Below, one piece after another: positions 37,889-45,967 of a DNA stretch of 64,000 bases (its first letter is position 1; each line of letters starts with the position of its first letter). The notes beneath the pieces were generated by a model. The model was given only the letters and a program-made list of their open reading frames with translations, ran no database searches and was not told the origin of the DNA. The stretch is from NCBI RefSeq assembly GCF_002093745.1, contig NZ_MTSB01000009.1, positions 62,001 to 126,000 of the forward strand, given 5' to 3'. The position numbers were made by a program, and so were the translations under genes. The DNA is from Pseudomonas graminis. Lineage in GTDB: Bacteria; Pseudomonadota; Gammaproteobacteria; Pseudomonadales; Pseudomonadaceae.

Positions 37889-39898
37889 CTAGTAGCCTGC
37901 ACGGCTGCGCGTGCCACGACCGCGAGCATTCGCTTTACGTGGCACAGGAGTGACGGCCTGCTCGGTGTTGAAAAGAGTGGGTTGCAGCAATTGTTGCTCC
38001 AGCTGATCCCACTCATGTTCGCGTAACAGATGGGTCTTCAAGCTTCTGGCCGCATGCAGTGCATACACTTCGCAGTCCAGCGCTTCGTTACGGCGGCCCG
38101 CCTTCTTCTGCCACACCATCTTGCTGGGGTTGCGCGCGTGCGGGGCCAGCACTTCATTGGTGAGTTGCTCGTAGTAGTCCGAGCGGATCTCGCTGTACCA
38201 GTGCATCCGCCCCGGCCCTGCGCCGGTGAGTCGAAGACGGCCGTCGATCAGCGTCTTGGCCTTGTGGGTTCCGACGATGTAGACACGCAAGCCATATTTC
38301 GACGCTTTGGTGTTGTCCTGGGAGGAGTCAACCGACGGGGACGGCCGGGTAAAGATTTCCTTATCACGGCTGTCAATCGACGCACCTTTGATCGCCATGA
38401 TGTTGTAGCGCTGCCGGTCCCGGACGTATCCGTAGACCGCGTCGCTGGTGTTGCCGTCCGAGCTGTCGATACTCACGGCGGAAATGACCAGCTGCGCTCC
38501 GCCCTCTGTCGCCACCGGCTTGGCAATCAGCCGATCCAGCTCCTGCCAAACGGCGTCATGCGGATCGATAGGATTACCGTACAGCTCACCCCAGTACAGT
38601 CGCCACGATTCTTCACCCCGGCCCCAGCCGATGACGACCAACGCCAGCCGGTCGCCCTGAACATCGACGCCCACCGTAATCAGCAGCACCCCGTTGGGTG
38701 CCGTCAGCTCTGCGTAAGGCTCGGCGCGCTTTTCCAGTTCATCCGTTTTGGGCGCATCGCTTTTGTATTCGTAACTCTCCCCCTTGGAGCTGTTGACGAA
38801 GGCGATCATCGGCCCGATGTTGCCGTGGGACGCGGCGTGCTCGGCCTGAAGCTTTTTCTCCATCAGCGCCTGGAAGCGCGATCCCCAGAAGGTGGCGTAC
38901 AGCTCGTTGAGAATGTAACCGGCAATGCCTCTAAACTCGGCCGTCGCGACCCAACGGCCGTGTTTGAGGTTCGCGTTTTTCTGGTTGTCATCCCACGAAC
39001 AGCCGCAGTGTGGGCAGGCGTAATAAGCATGTTCCGGCCGCTTCTTGCCATACACCTCGTGGTGATAGTCGGGATCGTCCGCGCAGAACAGATTGTCGAA
39101 GCTCAACGCGTGCGACTGTCCGCATTCGTGGCAAGGCACGAGCCCTTCGCGCTTGTCGGAGATTTCCAGCTCCGCATCAATGGCCGACAACCCCTTGATG
39201 GTCGGGGTGCCGCCGATGATGATTTTCGAGCGGCGAAACGTCTTCAATCGTTCCTTGGCCAGCTTTATGCTGTCCCCCTGACCCCGCAGGTTGAGGTTGC
39301 AGTCATCAGGCTCCTCGACAGCGACTCTCGGAACCGGCGTGGACTTCACGCTCGCCGGACTGTTGGAGCCCACCATTTTCAGAAAGCCGCCCGGAAATCG
39401 CTTGAAGTCCTGGCGTTGCTGCAGCTTGCGACTGCGTAGATCGACCTTCTTGCGAAGCCTGGGTGTCGCCTCAATCATGGGCTCGAGCTTCTCGCCCACA
39501 TACTGCTTGGCCGCTTCTGCTTTGGGAAACAGCACCAGAATCGGAGACGGATCGATGTCGATCCACTTACCCAGGGCGTTACCCAGCACGCCCGATGTCC
39601 AGGCCACCTGCGCAGACTTGCGCCCTACGATTTCTGTAACGTTTGGATCGTCCAGCGCCTCAAGCGGACCACCAGGCCAGACCAGATGGGGGGTCACATC
39701 GAACCGGTATTTACCCGGCCGAGCCGCCTCTTCAGCGGACAGCCAGCGATACTTGTCTGCCCATTCAATGATGCTCATGCGCGGCGGTGGAGCCCACTTC
39801 AAACAGGCCTTGTGCAGGGACTCACTCGCCGTCTTCCTCAAGGCCCTCCGGGTATGGCGATTCGTCAGAATCTCCAGTTGAGTCAGCATCATTGTCAT
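37889..39898 (-). CDS. Terminase large subunit (lambda gpA / GpA family)
   Basis: 669-residue packaging ATPase-nuclease. It has WADKYRWLSAEEAARPGKYRFD, ATPase segments (NVTEIVGRKSAQVAWTSG, PILVLFPKAEAAKQY), a zinc-finger-like CHECGQSHALSF with CPHCGCSW, and nuclease-domain features (LLITVGVDVQGDRLALVVIGWG, GRRNEALDCEVYALHAARSL). lambda-type terminases cut at cos, so this phage probably has cohesive ends. The 5' end overlaps the small-subunit gene by 77 nt. Confidence 0.95.
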   Translation of the reverse strand: MTMMLTQLEILTNRHTRRALRKTASESLHKACLKWAPPPRMSIIEWADKYRWLSAEEAARPGKYRFDVTPHLVWPGGPLEALDDPNVTEIVGRKSAQVAWTSGVLGNALGKWIDIDPSPILVLFPKAEAAKQYVGEKLEPMIEATPRLRKKVDLRSRKLQQRQDFKRFPGGFLKMVGSNSPASVKSTPVPRVAVEEPDDCNLNLRGQGDSIKLAKERLKTFRRSKIIIGGTPTIKGLSAIDAELEISDKREGLVPCHECGQSHALSFDNLFCADDPDYHHEVYGKKRPEHAYYACPHCGCSWDDNQKNANLKHGRWVATAEFRGIAGYILNELYATFWGSRFQALMEKKLQAEHAASHGNIGPMIAFVNSSKGESYEYKSDAPKTDELEKRAEPYAELTAPNGVLLITVGVDVQGDRLALVVIGWGRGEESWRLYWGELYGNPIDPHDAVWQELDRLIAKPVATEGGAQLVISAVSIDSSDGNTSDAVYGYVRDRQRYNIMAIKGASIDSRDKEIFTRPSPSVDSSQDNTKASKYGLRVYIVGTHKAKTLIDGRLRLTGAGPGRMHWYSEIRSDYYEQLTNEVLAPHARNPSKMVWQKKAGRRNEALDCEVYALHAARSLKTHLLREHEWDQLEQQLLQPTLFNTEQAVTPVPRKANARGRGTRSRAGY

Positions 39899-40343
39899 AG
39901 TCCGAAAGCCTTCTCAGGATGGCCTCGATGGGCTCACGAATCAGTAGATCGTCCACCTCAATGCCGTACCGGGCTGACAACTCAGCGGCGAGCACATCTG
40001 GAAATGTATTAAGCAGTTCGACCTTGGCCGACATGATCATGGCCTCGAAGCGCTGGATCATGTCGGAGGCGATCACCACCTCCCCAAGCTCTTTGGCCAG
40101 CGCCAGCTCTTCACGGTTGGCCCGGACCCGGTCAAGCCTGTCACGGGACGATTCTTTCTTGCCGTTGAGCGAGGCCTGCTGCATCAGCCACTGGACCACC
40201 GCTTCGGTGTCGTACTGGTTTTCGTTGCCACGACCCAGACCAAACTCAACCACCGGCATGCCGTCGTGTTGCCACCGGGTCAGGGTGCGTTCGTCCCGGC
40301 CAACGATCTCACCCAAGTCGGCCTTGCTGACTTTCCTGCCCAT
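39822..40343 (-). CDS. Terminase small subunit (lambda Nu1-like)
   Basis: 173 residues with an N-terminal winged-helix start (MGRKVSKADLGEIVGRDERTLTRWQHDGMPVVEFGLGRGNENQYDTEAVVQWLM), the Nu1 pattern for recognising cosB. A helical middle and an acidic C-terminus (DYDNDADSTGDSDESPYPEGLEEDGE) that would contact gpA follow. AAAGGGTTCTGT precedes the ATG. A GC-rich 155-bp gap upstream is where cos would be expected. Confidence 0.88.
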   Translation of the reverse strand: MGRKVSKADLGEIVGRDERTLTRWQHDGMPVVEFGLGRGNENQYDTEAVVQWLMQQASLNGKKESSRDRLDRVRANREELALAKELGEVVIASDMIQRFEAMIMSAKVELLNTFPDVLAAELSARYGIEVDDLLIREPIEAILRRLSDYDNDADSTGDSDESPYPEGLEEDGE

Positions 40344-40499
40344 ACAGAACCCTTTAGAAAGACGGACATCCCTGCAAAAAACTCAGCTGCACAAGAACCG
40401 CGAGTCCACGTACCCGTGTAGGGAGCCCCCCTCAGGGAGGACCCAAAAAACAGGGGGTTGGTGCGCCCCCCGATGGGGCATGAAGCCCAGCGGCGTCGA

Positions 40500-40772
40500 C
40501 TACTTGCTCTGGCTGCGCAGGATCTGGGCGTCGACCTGATCGGCGCACGTGTCGAGCAGCTTGATGGCCTGATCCTTCAGCTCCCAGACGTCGCCGTTCG
40601 AACGAAGGTCAGCCTCCTCGGCGTTGATGCGTTCGCAAGGAATCAACTCAGGGGGTTCGAGTCGAACCGCTGACGTTTTTGTGACCACCACCGGCTTTGC
40701 CGCGCAGGCCGTCAGGCAAAGGCTGAGAAGCCCAATCACGAACGGGCTTGCTGTTGCGCTTGAGGTCTTCAA
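40500..40772 (-). CDS. Outer-membrane spanin lipoprotein Rz1
   Basis: 90 residues with a lipoprotein leader ending LCLTAC (lipidated Cys23), followed by a Pro-containing mature part. It joins with the Rz product to fuse inner and outer membranes at lysis. Its start lies inside the Rz gene in another frame and it extends 148 bp beyond the Rz stop: overlapping rather than fully nested. Confidence 0.85.
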   Translation of the reverse strand: MKTSSATASPFVIGLLSLCLTACAAKPVVVTKTSAVRLEPPELIPCERINAEEADLRSNGDVWELKDQAIKLLDTCADQVDAQILRSQSK

Positions 40773-41034
40773 ATTCTTTCCTCGCCTGTTTGGCTTTGTT
40801 CTCGCTGGCCTTGATCCGTTGATTCAAGTCCTTCAGATAGGCAGCGTTACGTTGGGCCTCGGCGCGCAACGTGGTGATGGTGGCCTCGCTTTCGAGGTTG
40901 GCGTCGAGCGCTTTCTTCTTGGCCGTCGCTTCCACTTCCACTTCGCCGCGCAATGCGACGACCCGGTACTGTTGAATGCCGACGAGCAACAAGCCCACCA
41001 GCGCGATGATGATTGCAGCGGCGATAGCCTTCAT
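40648..41034 (-). CDS. Inner-membrane spanin Rz
   Basis: 128 residues from MKAIAAAIIIALVGLLLVGIQQYR, one N-terminal TM followed by a long coiled coil (EVEATAKKKALDANLESEATI..., KASENKAKQARKEFEDLK), the i-spanin architecture. The ATG overlaps the holin stop as ATGA. The 39 codons open further upstream lie inside the holin gene. Confidence 0.87.
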   Translation of the reverse strand: MKAIAAAIIIALVGLLLVGIQQYRVVALRGEVEVEATAKKKALDANLESEATITTLRAEAQRNAAYLKDLNQRIKASENKAKQARKEFEDLKRNSKPVRDWASQPLPDGLRGKAGGGHKNVSGSTRTP

Positions 41035-41354
41035 AGGGAATCCACCTTCCGGCCTATGAAACGGGCCACCAATTCGCGAATGGCCGTAACGCCAAGAAAG
41101 CCAATCGTTCCACCTGCAGCTACCGATAAGCTCGGCGGCCAGGTCATCCACTCAATCAGACTGGACGCGACCAGACTCAACGAACCGCAGATAAGCGCTT
41201 CGAATAAGATCCGGCGCTTACTGGTTTCTTTGGCGTCGTAGAGGATGCGCAGTAGAGAAACGACGATGGCCATGATCATGCCCTGCCACAGTGGATTTGA
41301 AATGGCCGCCACGATCCTGGCCCACGTATCTGGTTTGTCGGGCATGTTGCGCAT
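41031..41354 (-). CDS. Phage holin (lambda-family type)
   Basis: 107 residues, MRNMPDKPDTWARIVAAISNPLWQGMIMAIVVSLLRILYD, with further hydrophobic stretches ALICGSLSLVASSLIEWM and LSVAAGGTIGFLGVTA and a charged C-terminus. This matches the three-TM holin family seen in Pseudomonas prophages. It times lysis by opening the inner membrane to the GH19 endolysin. The start could also be the Met three codons later (MPDKPD), a dual-start option reminiscent of lambda holin/antiholin. Confidence 0.8.
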   Translation of the reverse strand: MRNMPDKPDTWARIVAAISNPLWQGMIMAIVVSLLRILYDAKETSKRRILFEALICGSLSLVASSLIEWMTWPPSLSVAAGGTIGFLGVTAIRELVARFIGRKVDSL

Positions 41355-41385
41355 CCGGTTGCCACCCTTCCGGGGGAGCTGAAAT

Positions 41386-41409
41386 GAAAAACCCCGCCGA
41401 AGCGGGGTT
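41386..41409 (-). terminator. Terminator upstream of holin
   Basis: Minus-strand stem AACCCCGC/GCGGGGTT with a TTCG tetraloop and T5. It insulates the lysis/late genes from the restriction-modification transcript. Confidence 0.88.
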
Positions 41410-41477
41410 GGTGACAGCCTTGGGGATGGCTGGGTGAAGCATACACAGCGGGTGCTCTGGCTGTGATTCAGGCGCAA

Positions 41478-41798
41478 AGCGCAGATCGTGCCTACGTTGT
41501 ACCGGCGTTCGGAAAAACCGAAAAGGGCTGTTTAACGGTTGGACCAAACGTGGCCGCGATAGAACATCAATGCGACCACAATGCGACAAACTACTCGGAC
41601 GAACGGTCTGCATGGGCTTGACCACTCATATGCATAGCCACTGACCAGTCAATGGCATTCCTGCTGACCAACCTTTGCATTCGACTTGACCAGCGTATAC
41701 GGAAGTGACGACCGGCAGAGAACGGCCAAAAGCGGCCATTCGAGCGGGCAGCTAAAGGCCAAAAGCGGTTGGTCGCTAGCTAAAAGTGCCGATCATCG
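41478..41798. other. Non-coding gap between the lysis cassette and the specificity gene
   Basis: No convincing gene. It holds a four-unit 22-23-bp repeat array (41619-41697) and two direct copies of GGCCAAAAGCGG (41724-41735, 41757-41768). The array is described separately. The rest shows nothing recognisable. Confidence 0.7.
41619..41697 (+). repeat. Array A of 22-23-bp TGACCA repeats flanking the R-M module
   Basis: TGACCA recurs at 41619, 41642, 41665 and 41687 (periods 23, 23, 22), each followed by a GCAT- or GCATTC-containing half. The last units are closely related to the inverted array at 45898-45948 (20-21 identical bases over TTTGCATT.GACTTGACCAG). Confidence 0.75.
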
Positions 41799-43187
41799 TC
41801 AACTGTTTTCCACAATGTATGTAAATCCATCTACCTCGCCTCTTTCTATAGCGATCTCAACAGCGTGTTTTGCTGTATCGAGTAATCGGAGCGCTTCTTG
41901 ACGTTGCTTAAAACTCTTCTCGACCTGCGATCTTATAGCCTGCTGTATAGGCATAGGTGCTAGCCAAATGCGGAATTCAGCAAGGTCGGTAGGATAAAGC
42001 TCGATTTGTCCAGACGAGCCTCGCAGCCGTTGTTCGACCTGCATTTGACCGGCTTTTGAATTGAGAAATACCGCCAGGTAAACCGGATCGAGCGAAGGTT
42101 TCGGGCGAAGTATCGTTACATGGTTATCAGGAATTGCCGGGACTTTATGTAAGAAAGCCGCTGACCTGCCGATAGTCCCTGCTCCGGTTCCATTAACAAG
42201 AACATCACCTTCTCGGATCATAATCCCGGCATCTTCCGCTGATCCACAGCGATTATCGTCATCCAAACGAACTTCATTCCGTAAGACTTGCTTGGAGTTT
42301 ATTACAGGAAGCCCAACGGATTCATAGGCTGGCTGTTTTCCACGTTTATTTTCCAAAAGAAAATCGCCAAGTCTTATCCCGGAACCTGAAGCGTCTATCA
42401 AATCTACAAGTTCTCGGTAACATGGCTGGAAATGCTCGGCATCCAATCGTAGTGCTGCAAATACATCACTGCTTGATCGAACATAACAAAGAGCTTCTGG
42501 CGCTCGCCACGTATTCAACCCGATTTCGGTAGAAAGTATCAGATCGGCATTGGTGAGTTGAGAGGTTGACGTCTCGCGAAGCTCAGACGACCTCTCAACT
42601 ATACTTTTTATAGCCTTGTTAAAATCCTTAGAAAACTCTGGTATGCAGATGCTCTCAATCTCTGCAAGATTGAGGTTGTATTGGCCCGTGGGCCTAGCAA
42701 GCCTTCTTACTTGCAGCTGCCCATATCTCCCAGCGAGATACGAAAAAACAGTCTCGGCTGACCACGCTTTGTTCGTTATCCGCAATAACGCCATTGCTTG
42801 AGTTATGTTCGACTCAGGGAAATCTTTGGGAATGAGTGCTACTCGCCCAACTACGTCCGTCGTAGCGCCGACAATATTTATCAGGACATCCCGAGGCTCC
42901 AGTCGGGTTTTTTTCATCCTGTCCGCTATCTCGACAGAGATGCGATAGAAGCTTTCAGCGTCTGCAGAGCTTAGAGGTCTGTTTCTGATATCCACGGTTT
43001 TCAGAAGGAACGCGCCCTCTTTCAAATTGTCATCCCTGTCAGAGGGGGTTGTGCCGCTTCTGACGATGGCAATATCACCAATCGTGGACTGGTAGCGAGG
43101 TAGACTCAAATACTCCTTTTGAAAAAAGGAGCTATCGATTCGATTTGTCGGATTGACTATTTCTTCAAATGCATCTGAGATACTCAA
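41799..43187 (-). CDS. Type I-like restriction-modification specificity subunit (HsdS-like)
   Basis: 462 residues with two target-recognition halves: residues ~30-190 (YQSTIGDIAIVRSGTTPSD, GQYNLNLAEIESICIPEF) and ~250-440 (GIRLGDFLLENKRG, SSGQIELYPTDLAEFRIWL), each followed by a helical conserved region. The only in-frame standard start is a TTG at 43187 with no well-placed ribosome-binding site. Family-like sequence (YEQLLEELEISV) continues upstream in frame to the end of the methylase gene, suggesting -1 frameshift fusion. GC content is lower than the surrounding phage genes. Confidence 0.85.
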   Translation of the reverse strand: MSISDAFEEIVNPTNRIDSSFFQKEYLSLPRYQSTIGDIAIVRSGTTPSDRDDNLKEGAFLLKTVDIRNRPLSSADAESFYRISVEIADRMKKTRLEPRDVLINIVGATTDVVGRVALIPKDFPESNITQAMALLRITNKAWSAETVFSYLAGRYGQLQVRRLARPTGQYNLNLAEIESICIPEFSKDFNKAIKSIVERSSELRETSTSQLTNADLILSTEIGLNTWRAPEALCYVRSSSDVFAALRLDAEHFQPCYRELVDLIDASGSGIRLGDFLLENKRGKQPAYESVGLPVINSKQVLRNEVRLDDDNRCGSAEDAGIMIREGDVLVNGTGAGTIGRSAAFLHKVPAIPDNHVTILRPKPSLDPVYLAVFLNSKAGQMQVEQRLRGSSGQIELYPTDLAEFRIWLAPMPIQQAIRSQVEKSFKQRQEALRLLDTAKHAVEIAIERGEVDGFTYIVENS

Positions 43188-43243
43188 AACCGATATTTCA
43201 AGCTCCTCTAACAGTTGCTCATAACGAGCATTGTTAAAGGAGC

Positions 43244-43259
43244 TTAGGGAAAAAAACCC
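43244..43259 (-). promoter_or_regulatory. Candidate -1 frameshift site joining methylase and specificity genes
   Basis: Frame-0 reading is GGT TTT TTT CCC TAA; T TTT TTT (43256-43250) is a canonical -1 slippery heptamer. The -1 frame then continues TCC CTA AGC without a stop straight into the specificity gene. Confidence 0.5.
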
Positions 43260-45379
43260 AGATCCTCTTTTATCGCAAACTCAATAAAGGCTTCAGCGAT
43301 ACCGTCTTCAGTTAAGCCGTCGTGATTAAATAAATCGTGTTTAACGATTAGGTGGCCATGGTTATCAAGGAGCGGTTCACCATCAGGATTATTGCGGTAA
43401 ATTTTATCACCAGAGTTATCTTTGCTTGGCTCACGCATTGTTGCAAAAAAGACTGGATAATCTGCCTTTGGTGGGCACAGTGGCCCTAGAGCAGGATCAT
43501 CATTCCACTTTTGAATAAACAATATGCTGGTTTTAGTATTGGTATGCGGCTTAAAGACGTTACCGTGCAGCCCCACAACCGCTAGTATTCGACCGTGGGC
43601 TGATAGATATTCACGCAATGCTTTGTCTGACGAGTTGTTAAACCGGCCCTGCGGCAATACTACAGCCATTCGACCGCCTGGCTTTAAAAATTGTAGGTTG
43701 CGTTCAATAAAAAGTATATCCCGACCAACATTCATCTGTTGCTTAATCTTTACTTTCCGATACGACTGATCCGCCATTTGGTATATTACCTCGTGACTCG
43801 CATGCAATGCTTCCGGAAATGTGGGGGTACCACCTATATTTTGAATGTTGGCATCAGCGGGATTGACCTTGTTGACTTTTTCAAAACTTACCGAGCGCGC
43901 CAACTCGTACTTGGCAAGAATCCGTGTTTCTTTAATATCACCTGCAAAGGGCGGATTCGCCATCAACACATCGAACTGGAAGTCACGATTATGGTTTCTT
44001 TCGGAGCGTAGTTTCCGAATGCGCTTCCAGCCTTCACCGTAAATATCTAGCCAAACTTCATCGTTGGTCTTTTCGTCCCAGCGTTCATAATCAAGAGTAT
44101 TGAGGTGTAAAACGTTTGTCTGGCCGTCACCGGCAATTAGATTGAGCGTACGCCCCACTCGTACTGCTTTTTCATCAAAGTCTATAGCGAAAACTTTACT
44201 GCGTACGTAATCTTCACATCTAGCAGACTTCTTCTCGGTGGTAAAAAGGTGACTTTTCGAATAGCCTTCATCCTCCATTATCTTTTCCCACACATGGAAT
44301 ATACCATGAACAGGAAAACCACAGCTTCCGGCGGCAGTATCGATTAGCGTTTCATGCTCTTGCGGATTCAACATTTTTACGCACATATCGATGACATATC
44401 GAGGGGTAAAATACTGTCCTTTTTCACCTTTGCTTGACTTGTTTATTAAATACTCGAAAGCCTCATCTACCACCTCAAGGTTCGAATTGAAAAGCTTGAC
44501 CTTTTCTAAAGATGAAACGCATACAGCAAGATGGCTTGGGGTTAATTCTATTCTTGCCCCATCCTGAAACACTCCCTCCCACTTTTCTTGCGCTTTATTA
44601 AATAACACCTGAATCTTTGCTTTTAGCTCGGTCTCCGTGTCGCCGTAGTTTTTAAATACGAGATAGCGCTTCTTGTCTCTCCCACTTTCCATCTCATCAT
44701 ACAGCTTGGTGAAGAACAGCTTGAATAGTTCTTCGAATACATCGACACCGGCATTCGCAAGGACCTCATCTTCCATCTCGAGAATGAGGTCTTTCAGTGA
44801 TTTGCGCTCATTAACAAGCTTATCTAATTTGACGAGGTCATCTATCGTCCAGCGCTCTGATAAAATATCCGAGAGCTTTTCATGAGCAGATGGAATGGAC
44901 GGAATATCTTCAAAGTAGTTGGGGTCTTTGCGGTGATAGAAAGAGATTTGTTGTCCATTAGTCCATACCCCCATAGGCGCGCCAGTAGCATTGCAATAAC
45001 TTTTTAGTTGCTCTTTACCATCTTTGAGCTTTGGTTTTTTTACTTCCACCAAAATATAGGGAGTTGTAGGCCGTTCCTTATCGAAAACGCAAATATCAGC
45101 TCGTTTTTTTTCACGACCAAAAGTAACTTCGTACTCAACAGTCATCCGACTCGTTGAATAGCCCAATTCATCACGAAGCACAATTATATACAGCTGTCGC
45201 ATCGCCTCCTCAGGCGTCAGCTTAATAGGCTTGCCTCGGACCAAGCAGGTGACATAAGGGGCTTGTTTTTTCCCCGTATCCTTCATGGTAATTGAGGCTT
45301 GCAGCATTGCCACTTGATGCGGCTTGAACTGATCTAACTGGTAAGCGCTGTCTTTAAGCAGCTCCGCGAGGAAGGACAT
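43244..45379 (-). CDS. Fused HsdR-N nuclease and N6-adenine methyltransferase subunit
   Basis: 711 residues. Residues ~50-150 are a PD-(D/E)XK domain of the HsdR N-terminal type: RADICVFD (Asp95) and ILVEVKKPK (Glu112, Lys114). Residues ~170-320 are helical. Residues ~320-640 are a HsdM-type methylase: GQYFTPR, motif I TAAGSCGF and catalytic NPPF (475-478). There is no SF2 helicase motor, so this is not a classical type I enzyme; a BcgI-like/type II R-M with one cutting-modifying chain and a specificity chain fits. CAGGAAACAAAG precedes the ATG. The stop follows a T7 run. Confidence 0.85.
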   Translation of the reverse strand: MSFLAELLKDSAYQLDQFKPHQVAMLQASITMKDTGKKQAPYVTCLVRGKPIKLTPEEAMRQLYIIVLRDELGYSTSRMTVEYEVTFGREKKRADICVFDKERPTTPYILVEVKKPKLKDGKEQLKSYCNATGAPMGVWTNGQQISFYHRKDPNYFEDIPSIPSAHEKLSDILSERWTIDDLVKLDKLVNERKSLKDLILEMEDEVLANAGVDVFEELFKLFFTKLYDEMESGRDKKRYLVFKNYGDTETELKAKIQVLFNKAQEKWEGVFQDGARIELTPSHLAVCVSSLEKVKLFNSNLEVVDEAFEYLINKSSKGEKGQYFTPRYVIDMCVKMLNPQEHETLIDTAAGSCGFPVHGIFHVWEKIMEDEGYSKSHLFTTEKKSARCEDYVRSKVFAIDFDEKAVRVGRTLNLIAGDGQTNVLHLNTLDYERWDEKTNDEVWLDIYGEGWKRIRKLRSERNHNRDFQFDVLMANPPFAGDIKETRILAKYELARSVSFEKVNKVNPADANIQNIGGTPTFPEALHASHEVIYQMADQSYRKVKIKQQMNVGRDILFIERNLQFLKPGGRMAVVLPQGRFNNSSDKALREYLSAHGRILAVVGLHGNVFKPHTNTKTSILFIQKWNDDPALGPLCPPKADYPVFFATMREPSKDNSGDKIYRNNPDGEPLLDNHGHLIVKHDLFNHDGLTEDGIAEAFIEFAIKEDLGFFP

Positions 45380-45967
45380 CTTTGTTTCCTGTAATTCGAG
45401 TAATGTGGCAATTGCCTGAAAGGGCGCAGTTTTACTACTAGCGCCGTAAAATAATGCAGCTAAGGCGCCACATTATGGCCTGATCCTGTGTCCTGCTTGC
45501 GACACGGAGGTGAGATTCTGCATGACTCTCGACCTTGGTCCAACCGTGCTCTGCCCCGTCATGCTTGAAGAGATTTTAACGGAGTAAGCTGCAGTGTTGG
45601 CAGATTTACTTGAAGCTTCACGGAGCCGAGAAACGCTTCCGGAATGCGATTATGGCATACAGGACGTGGCCAGCACTCTCGCCGTGATTCAAATCCGAAC
45701 AATTCCGCGACTATCAGAGTCTCGAGCTCTATGGTCAAAACCGCAAGTAAAATTTGGCCTAGGCTTTATCCAACATTGAATCGTCCCCAAATTCGTAGCC
45801 CCTTCCAGTGACTGCGTCTGGCCGGTTGCAGTCCTTCAGTACTTGGCTGACGCACTCCCCCTGAGTGTCATGCGCTGACACCCATAGCTAAAACAACTGG
45901 TCAGCAAGAATGGAATGACTGGTCAAGTCCAATGCAAACGGGTGGCCAAGTGAGTGCATTTACACAG
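45380..45967. other. Non-coding gap upstream of the nuclease-methylase gene
   Basis: No convincing gene; small open frames here lack ribosome-binding sites and coding character. It contains a 9-bp inverted repeat TAATGTGGC (45401-45409) / GCCACATTA (45467-45475) in the methylase leader and repeat array B at 45898-45948. Confidence 0.65.
45898..45948 (-). repeat. Array B of 22-23-bp TGACCA repeats, inverted relative to array A
   Basis: TGGTCA at 45898 and 45920 and TGGCCA at 45943 (periods 22 and 23). Read on the minus strand, the unit order and sequence match array A, giving inverted flanks ~4.2 kb apart around the R-M genes. Confidence 0.75.

Noticed and set aside
41619..41697. Regular repeats considered as a small CRISPR array
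   Set aside because: Only the 6-bp core is fixed, the whole 22-23-bp unit repeats in degenerate form with no separate spacers, and no cas gene is present.
45594..45779. 61-codon + strand frame between the R-M genes and the late regulator
   Set aside because: No ribosome-binding site, no recognisable pattern and no neighbours on that strand.
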